From positions 63,897,350 to 63,961,349 of the forward strand of contig NC_088680.1 of NCBI RefSeq assembly GCF_950023065.1: a stretch of DNA of 64,000 nt, in the 5' to 3' direction. Position 1 is the stretch's first letter; every line of letters begins with the position of its first letter. Both the position numbers and the translations under genes were made by a program. The notes under the pieces are model-generated. The model had not been told where the DNA came from and made no database searches. It saw nothing but the letters and a program-made list of their open reading frames with translations. Shown here piece by piece: positions 57,175-64,000 of this stretch. Origin of the DNA: Planococcus citri. Its lineage: Eukaryota; Arthropoda; Insecta; Hemiptera; Pseudococcidae.

Positions 57175-60100
57175 AAACAAAAACAAAATGTGAGTGAATC
57201 TGTTGCCACATTGTTATTCCTTTATTGATAATTATGCCTTTGGCTGGAAATCTCTTCTGTAAATAAATTAACGTAAGGCCAGCTTTTAAAATTTTCGCCT
57301 GTTGTGGGCATCATTTGGTTTGATATTTTTAAAAAAGTATGAACGAATAAATTTAGTACACGGTGTTTTTGATGGTGAAATTCGATGTGGTGACAATTTT
57401 CCATTCGGTGGAATATTTTTAATTGCTGAGGTTAAAACGAGTAAATAAACAAGCGATATCTACATTACAGAGATTATACATTACGCGCCAATGTATCATA
57501 TAAACATTTGGTACTGAGGACTTCGATTCAAGGAGGGGGGAGGAGGACGAGTGCGCTCATCAATTGAACGTTCGAATTAATTGGTTTTCGCGTTATATTC
57601 GCGTGGTATAGTTTTGATGAACCAAACAGAGCGCGGAGCACAGCACCGATTGCACTGGCCACAAATTATATCCTTACACGTATAGTTTATTCGGTTGGCG
57701 TGAAAATACCCGCGCTCATAAGTTATAATTTCGCGCTAATGATTTAGAGAGAGCAACGATTCGCAGAAATATTCGAAGGAGTCACAAATTTCGCAAATCC
57801 CCGATGTCGGTGGCTTATGCTGGTGTGTTGTATATGGTACACCATACCTACCTATAGCTAGCAGTAGCTAGACCTACCTAGCAAAATATATATATACAAG
57901 GGGGTTAACAAAACTACATGGTAATATACGTGCGATGGGAAAAGTAACGGAATTTACGAATAAGGAAGCTTATGTAGTTGAAACAATCTAAGTTTCTCAC
58001 CGGAAAGTTAATAAAATAAGTTTAAACAGCGGTAGGTTATTTATGTTCATATAAGAAATCGGAATAACTTTATGGTGAGTTATTATTCGAAATATTTTTT
58101 TTTTTCAGCCTGCACTGTAAGAAAAATATACTGCCGAGTTACAATGGAGGTTAAATTTTTCTAAATTAATCTTACGCAGGCCTGTATTTCGTACGTTTTA
58201 TCGGGGGTTAGATATTCAACATAATTTCGCAACGGTTAAGCCTACTCTTCTTCGTCGCGTACCATAAACTATTCTATTCGTACATCTTTGATGTCACCGA
58301 GGTCTATTCTAATACCGAATTTACATATAAAAAGAATAAAACCGCCCACTTAAATAATTTACAACAAATAGCATACTCTTCCGCGTGTACTTTGAGCTTT
58401 GAATGTTAACGATTTTTCAAACTGCCCATAAAATCAGCTAACTTCGGTATCGATAACGCATGAAAAATGGACGGACACGGATCCGAATAAAACAAACATA
58501 CCGATAATAAAATAACGCAGTAAAAAGCTAGACATTAAAACTTGAGTATAAAAACTTCTTTCTACTCGTGATTACAATTTCATATCAGATATGTACCTTT
58601 CTGAAGGTTTGAAATTGCTGCGTAAAGAATATTTTAAAAGCGAAGATCTCGTAATTGCTGGGATGTTATTTCAGACCATCCAGTTTGTGAAAACAATTTC
58701 GAAAAGAAATTCGAAAATTTCTGTATTTTTTTAAAAAATTGAAATTTGGTTTTTTGATTTTAAAATATTACATAATATATATTAAATTTTTATTTGTGTT
58801 TTGTTTTCTTCGAATCAGTCCTTTTTTTTGATATTCTGGGTAGAAAAAAAATTACGTACGGAGTAGGAACCATAAGTGGACAACGTTTTGATGAATTTTA
58901 CAAGCAAAAAAATTGAGGATATTCTGCCACTAGAAGAATAACTGATTAAGTACCAAAATAATCTCTAAATTAACAAGTTTTTCAACCCAAACATAAAATG
59001 TACTACGAAGATTTGGACTAGAACCAAACTTAATTGATATTATTGGCTGATTTGTTGCTTCTTCAAGGGTTAAATTATTAATTACGTGCGATGTTTTTCA
59101 AACAGATGATTATTCAATCACGTCTTCGAAGGATTTCTAATTCATTGTACGAGTACTTATACTCGTAGATGAAGTTATTCCAAACAGTGTCTCGAATTTG
59201 AATATCTAAATTCGAGCTGCATGAACGACTGAACATACCTATCTACTAGAATGAAAGTTAATTTGCAGCATCAGACGACGACGTACTACTTATACTATAT
59301 AGTATAAATACGTAAATGCTGTGGATACATTAAGAGAAATTACTATTGTCTGAATGTCGTAAAAATGTCATTCTTTGGTATCCGCATTAAATACCTAGTT
59401 GTAATACGATGGCATTTTGAACAGAACGTCTAGTCGCATTTAATGGAAATTACAATTACAATGTGAAATTTTCGAGATTTTTGATTGAATTTAGTTCCTT
59501 TTTCCGGATGGTTTTTTGCTTCTTTCGTTTTCTTTGCATAATTTTTTTTCAAGTTGGCAGAAGAGTGACCATGAACTCATGAAGTGATGTGTCATGGGAG
59601 GGAGAGGGGTTGGAAGTGAGACTGGAATTTTTCTCAACTTTTGCCCCCAGATCTTCCCTGCAGAGTTTTTCCTGCTGATTGGCCAGATCTTCGAAAAAAT
59701 TTTGGAAGGAGAGTTGGAAAAAATACCCAATGTTGAATAATTTTAAATTTTCAAAAACAAAGCTGCATTATTTTGGTTTTTGAAAATAGAATTTAAAAAA
59801 AGAATATCTGAAGCTAGTGTCAAAGTTTCAGAAAATCTACCATTCTTCATTTCTTTAGAATTTAATTTTTATATTATTTTTAAAAAGTAGGTACCTATTT
59901 TGGCAAAATATTGGAAATTGTTTCCGGATTCTAGTCGAAAAATATAGGACATTTTTCGATATTTTAGCAAGAGTTGGGACTTTCTGGCAGTACATTAAAT
60001 ATCTACTTTTTATGTGAGAAGTCAGCTTTTATATTTTTTGTACTCTAACTTTGATCAGAAAAAGGAAAAGGGAAAAGATCAGGCTCGAGCGAATGCTAGG

Positions 60101-61480
60101 CCAAATAAAGCTTTTGAAAATTTATATTTTCAAGAATGTGAAAACACCTGGTTTTCGGTGATTCCTTGATTTTCCCTGAGAATTCTTAAACTTTCCCAAA
60201 TTTTCCAACTTTTTTTCCAACTCACCCAACGTATCCCAAAATTTGTCTATATGCTAAGGGGAGGGGGTAAACCCTCCTGTTCGCCTTGGAACGCCTCTGG
60301 AAGTCGACAATAATGGATATGAAAGGGATTTAATTTACCTGGGTGCTCGTTTAGTTTGATATTATTTATTTATATTGTTGTAATTTTCTGCAAATTTCAA
60401 TTAATTTATTTGGTACCTCATCTCATGCATATTGAATTTGACTTTAAAATTAGGTAAACAAATTCTCTATGAGATTATTGCGTCAACATCTAATGTATAA
60501 TTTTTTTTCTTTGTTTCAGGTGAGTACAAATTTTGTAAAACGAGACCAAAAGCAAAGGAAAATTATGATCTCTGATCAGTGAGTAAATTGTTCATTATGA
60601 TTTCTGGAAGAAATCTTTCAATATAGTTGATAAAATAAAATTTTCCTAAACTAAAAACTGAAAACGCTGCCTGTTTAAAAATTATAAATTCCTCCAATGC
60701 GACATTGTCAAATTTTTTCAAAAATTCAAGTGCCTTGAATATTTTGAGTGTTGCCAAAATTGACTTAAGTATAGTTAGTTCAACTTCGAATGCTTTGCAA
60801 ATTAAACCATTTTAAAATCTCGATTTCTTCAGAATTTTTCAATTTCTCCAGGGAATGGGCTCAAACGAATGCTAAAAATGAGTTTGGGTCCATTCTCGGC
60901 TTATTCTTTGACGATCGAGTTAATCCATTATACTCGTACATAGAAGTGATTTCCAGGTCAAGAAGCTGGAATTCAATTTTAAGCAGTCTGAATTTACAAA
61001 TTATAATTTTAAAACTTTCTGGAGAAATTTAAAAAGTCTGGAACAATCAAATATCACGTTGAGGGCCCAAAAGTGGCCGAATAAAATTGTGAAATTCAGG
61101 TCCAAAGGGGTTGACTTTGAATAAAAAAAAATCATTCGTGCAATTTTTTTTTAATTTTTACAAAAATAATTTTTTTTTATAAGTTAGTATTTGATTCTGA
61201 CTTATTCTGGATAAAACGAGAGCTCGCTGGATGCTCAAAAACGGCTGAAGAAATCATTACCAATCAATTCAGAAGGTCAAACGCAGGGTAGAAATCAATT
61301 TTCAGTTTTCCATCTTTGATAAAATATGAAGTAAATGTACAGTTTTCAAGGAAAATGGACCAAATTTGAATTTCAGAAAATTCGTCAGAAATGAAAAATC
61401 GAAAAATTAAATTGATAAAATTGAAAATTGCCGTTGATGTATATTTTTGGATACTCTTTTTTTTTCTTGGTCTGTTACAA
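57175..61480. other. AT-rich DNA, possibly intronic, no recognisable exon
   Basis: About 4.3 kb contains no domain-bearing ORF and no large repeat. Several short open frames near 60563-61032 are unsupported. The only gene-related signal is the splice-like site at 60519/60520, which, if real, places this in a long plus-strand intron. Confidence 0.4.
60490..60525 (+). other. Recursive-splice-like site
   Basis: A branch-like TAATGTATAA is followed by TTTTTTTTCTTTGTTTCAG and then immediately GTGAGT. A polypyrimidine tract with AG abutting a donor matches the ratchet sites known from long insect introns. It may also be a chance match or a tiny cryptic exon boundary. Confidence 0.35.
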
Positions 61481-61484
61481 CAAT

Positions 61485-61612
61485 TTTTCTACAGACATTA
61501 TGAAAATGGACTAAAGAGGAGAGAAAAAGTTAAGTCTCAACTTGGTCATTTTGAGGTTTAGACTCTTCCCAGGCTCTTTCTCTGTTCAATAAACAAAAAC
61601 AAAAACAAAAAA
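61485..61612 (+). repeat. Retroposon 3' end with CAAAAA tail
   Basis: The sequence TTTCTCTGTTCAATAAACAA runs into CAAAAACAAAAACAAAAAAA, a typical LINE or SINE 3' end with an AATAAA signal. The 5' limit is unclear and no target duplication was established. Confidence 0.45.
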
Positions 61613-61889
61613 ATACGAGTTTTTATTTTAATTTTATTGCCTTCCGAATATGAATCGAATTCGTATTTCGTACATGTTAATAAAATTGCCTAACCAGTTC
61701 GTCGTAAATATGACTTTCAAACGCAGTAGTGCAGCCCTATTTTGTGGAAATTTAACGTTTCAAAAATTTACTGGAGGCTCCAAAACGACTCGAAATCTAC
61801 CTGCAGTCGACTCAATAGCATGTCTCAGTAAGAGTTCAGTGTGAATTTCGGATTTCTAACTTCATTTGATTAAATTTTATGGGTATTTC

Positions 61890-64000
61890 AAGTTACGAAA
61901 ATCTGCTAGAGGCTTCAGAACTGCTCAAAACGGTTTGAAACCGTTTCCAATCGATTTATCAGGTCAAAAATAGGGATATCCCGAATTTCACCCCTTCCAG
62001 GTCAATTTGGTAAAATTTTGATTTTCCCCCTCATTTTTGGCTTAAATTGGATTTTCAAAAATTCGCCAAAAATCAAAAAATGCATTTCAGCACTTGAAAT
62101 TTTGGCTTATGATAAATCATTTATTTGATGAAATTTTGTGGGTATTTCAATTTTGGGTAATTCTCAGAAAAAGGTAAAATTCGTGTACATGGCAAATTTC
62201 TCAACGGTTTTAGCATGAATTTTTTTTTTTTTGGTCCATTCAAGAATGACCCCGCACACATTTCACACATGGTATTGAGGTTTTTAGACCCTCCTTTCAT
62301 TGGTGTACATTTGATTTTATACCCCAAATGTCCTTCGACTTGGCTGTCACACATCATGTTTTTGAAAATGAATGTTATAAAGTGTCATGAACTTCATTTT
62401 TTTTTGGAAAAATTGACACATTCTCATTATCATAGAACATGAAGGTCTCTTATTGTGCAAATTGCAATTGCAATAAGTCTATAGGAAGCTCACAATTCAC
62501 ATTTGAAAACTGTCACACACTTTTTGCGCAAATTCTCGAGCAATTTTCAATTATTTTTGGTAGCTTCCCAATCCAACATTTTTTTCTGGTGAGTGGCTGC
62601 ACTGGTTCACTGTTCTCATAGAAATGTTACCCCGCACCGTTCTTTTTAAAAACTACATTACAGCTCGTTCTGATCGTACTTATCTGTGAAGTTTTGATAT
62701 TTCGCAAAATCTGTGTCCTTCGGCTTGGTGTTTTCATTTACGCCAATGAACCCGCCAAAACCAATAATTGAGCACGGGAAGTTATTCTACATGATAAGTA
62801 CACATTTCTTACGTGTTAAAAATCGAATAATGTCCAGTAGGTAAGGCTAGAAACGAAAAAACGTTGAGATTGTCCTTCGGCTTGTCCAGCGCCCATTTGT
62901 CCTTCGACTTGGCCAAATTTCAGACAGCTGTACTTTTATCGCGCTAGTCGGCATATTACACGATAATACAAGCAAAATTTTACATTTTCTCCCTCCCCAC
63001 ACTTCACCTCTACCCCTACCAAAAAAATAAGTCCAGATTCGAACTCTGCGGCCTGAAAAACATAAATTGACATATTACACGATAATATAAGCAAAATTTG
63101 ACATTTTCCCCCTCCCCACGCCTCACCCTCCACCTCTACAAAAAAAATAACTCCAGATTCGAATTCTACGACTTTGAGAACATGTCAATCGACATATTAC
63201 ACATCGATGAGGGTCGAATTCTAATTATCGCCGTTTTAGGGGGGCCGGGGTCCACAGTGGGGGGGATTGAATTGAGGCCAACACTAGAAAAGGGATCTGG
63301 GACACATATACAAATGATTCCCACTTGAAATTTTCCAAAAAAATGATTTTCGTTTTTCAAAATTATGCATATCAAAATCGACCCTTTTTCTGAGAATTAC
63401 CCTTTAGTAAATCTGCTAGAGGCTCAAAATATTCTTGTGTTGTAAGCACTTTAAAAATAAATGTCTTGTCTTGTCTTGTCTCGTTTCCAATCGATTTAAC
63501 AGGTCGAAAATAAGGTATATCCCAAACTTCAGCCCCTTTTCAATGTCAATTTGGTAAAATGTTGATTTTTCCCCCTTATTTTTGGTCTAAATTTTATTTT
63601 CAAAAATTCACCAAAAATCAAAAAATGCATTTGAGCACTTAAAATTTTGTCTTGTGATGAATCATTTGATCAAATTTTATGGACATTTCAAGTTTTAAAT
63701 CTGCTAGAGGCTCCAGAACTGCTCAGAACGGTTTGAAACCGTTTCCAATCAATTTAGCAGATCAAAAATAGGATATACCCCAAATTTCAGCCGTTCATGC
63801 TTAATTTGGTAAAATTTTGATTTTCCCCTCTCATTTTTTGGTCTAAATTTGATTTTCAAAAATTCACCAAAAATCGAAAAATGCATTTTAGCACTTAAAA
63901 TTTTGGCTTGTGATGAATCATTTCATGAAATTTTATGGGCATTTCAAGTTTTAAATCTGCTGGAGGCTCCAGAACTGCTCAACACGGTTTGAAACCGTTT
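61890..64000. repeat. Tandem repeat, unit about 265 bp, running off the window
   Basis: Units begin at AATCTGCTRGAGGCT: about 61904, 63410, 63704 and 63954. They share GAACTGCTCAAAACGGTTTG, AAACCGTTTCCAATCGATTT, GGTAAAATTTTGATTTTCCC and ATCAAAAAATGCATTT. The first unit is split by the TIR element. In the 63410 unit, part is replaced by a short insert ending in CTTGT repeats (63456-63480), probably a retroposon tail. Confidence 0.85.
62155..63402. mobile_element. 1.25-kb TIR element within the tandem repeat
   Basis: The ends GGGTAATTCTCAGAAAAAGG and CCTTTTTCTGAGAATTACCC are perfect 20-bp inverted repeats, with T-runs at both flanks (possibly a 3-bp TTT duplication). The split repeat unit rejoins on removal. 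Inside, TGTCCTTCGRCTTG occurs four times (62329, 62714, 62871, 62898), and a unit of about 120 bp starting at CATATTACACGATAATA is duplicated (about 62951 and 63071). No transposase frame is visible. Confidence 0.8.

Overview
The window looks like repeat-rich nuclear DNA of an arthropod, most likely an insect. It is strongly AT-rich, with short introns bounded by GT and AG, scattered GTAGGTACCTAC-type simple sequence, decayed LINEs and many fold-back (palindromic) DNA elements. A hemipteran source is plausible but is a guess from sequence texture. There are no operons, ribosome binding sites or CRISPR arrays, and I found no intact tRNA or rRNA gene.

Host-like genes: three paralogous copies of a small secreted-protein gene lie on the minus strand. 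Copy A (8450-9292) and copy B (12768-13658) are intact, each with three phase-0 exons, a signal peptide in exon 1, a conserved TATA-like box about 105-120 bp upstream of the ATG and a poly(A) signal just after the stop. Copy C (42519-43201) is a pseudogene. I do not recognise the family.

The most striking object is an 8.5-kb LTR retrotransposon on the minus strand (26447-34958). It has two 500-bp LTRs that read as identical, a 4-bp target duplication (AGTG), a 28-nt primer binding site for tRNA-Lys(CUU) with one mismatch, and a polypurine tract. I can see no protease, reverse transcriptase, RNase H or integrase. It encodes a 1234-residue protein (RING-like finger, coiled coils, a degenerate SGNH-hydrolase-like domain) and two small paralogous proteins, each preceded by a 3' splice site. 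A splice donor in the LTR could feed all of them. The heptamer CATTTGT occurs 17 times on the sense strand, in coding and non-coding parts alike. A second, related family is present as a solo LTR (50918-51957).

Layout. 1-2900: no recognisable gene. 3400-6250: an old minus-strand LINE broken by a fold-back element with a tRNA-like promoter (3810-4424), a hAT-type MITE (4608-5250) and another insert. 6285-6880: degenerate tandem repeat. 8400-13860: gene copies A and B around a 2.1-kb palindrome. 13981-14317: small palindrome. 15200-24600 and 35480-41060: one large array of decayed tandem units that still carry exon-like pieces, split by a palindromic element (24880-35300) that itself holds the LTR retrotransposon. 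41273-42002: palindrome. 42519-43201: copy C. 43545-46290: minus-strand LINE with a SINE and a palindromic insert. 47087-47520 and 56405-57150: further truncated LINEs. 50260-52230: AT-rich tandem repeat containing the solo LTR. 54725-56395: roughly 290-bp satellite rich in the palindrome ATTCGTTCGCGAACGAAT. 57200-61480: unique-looking AT-rich DNA with a possible recursive splice site at 60519/60520. 61890-64000: roughly 265-bp tandem repeat holding a 1.25-kb TIR element.

The history is one of nested insertion. Palindromic elements and LINEs accumulated in and around duplicated gene blocks, and the LTR element is the youngest visible layer.
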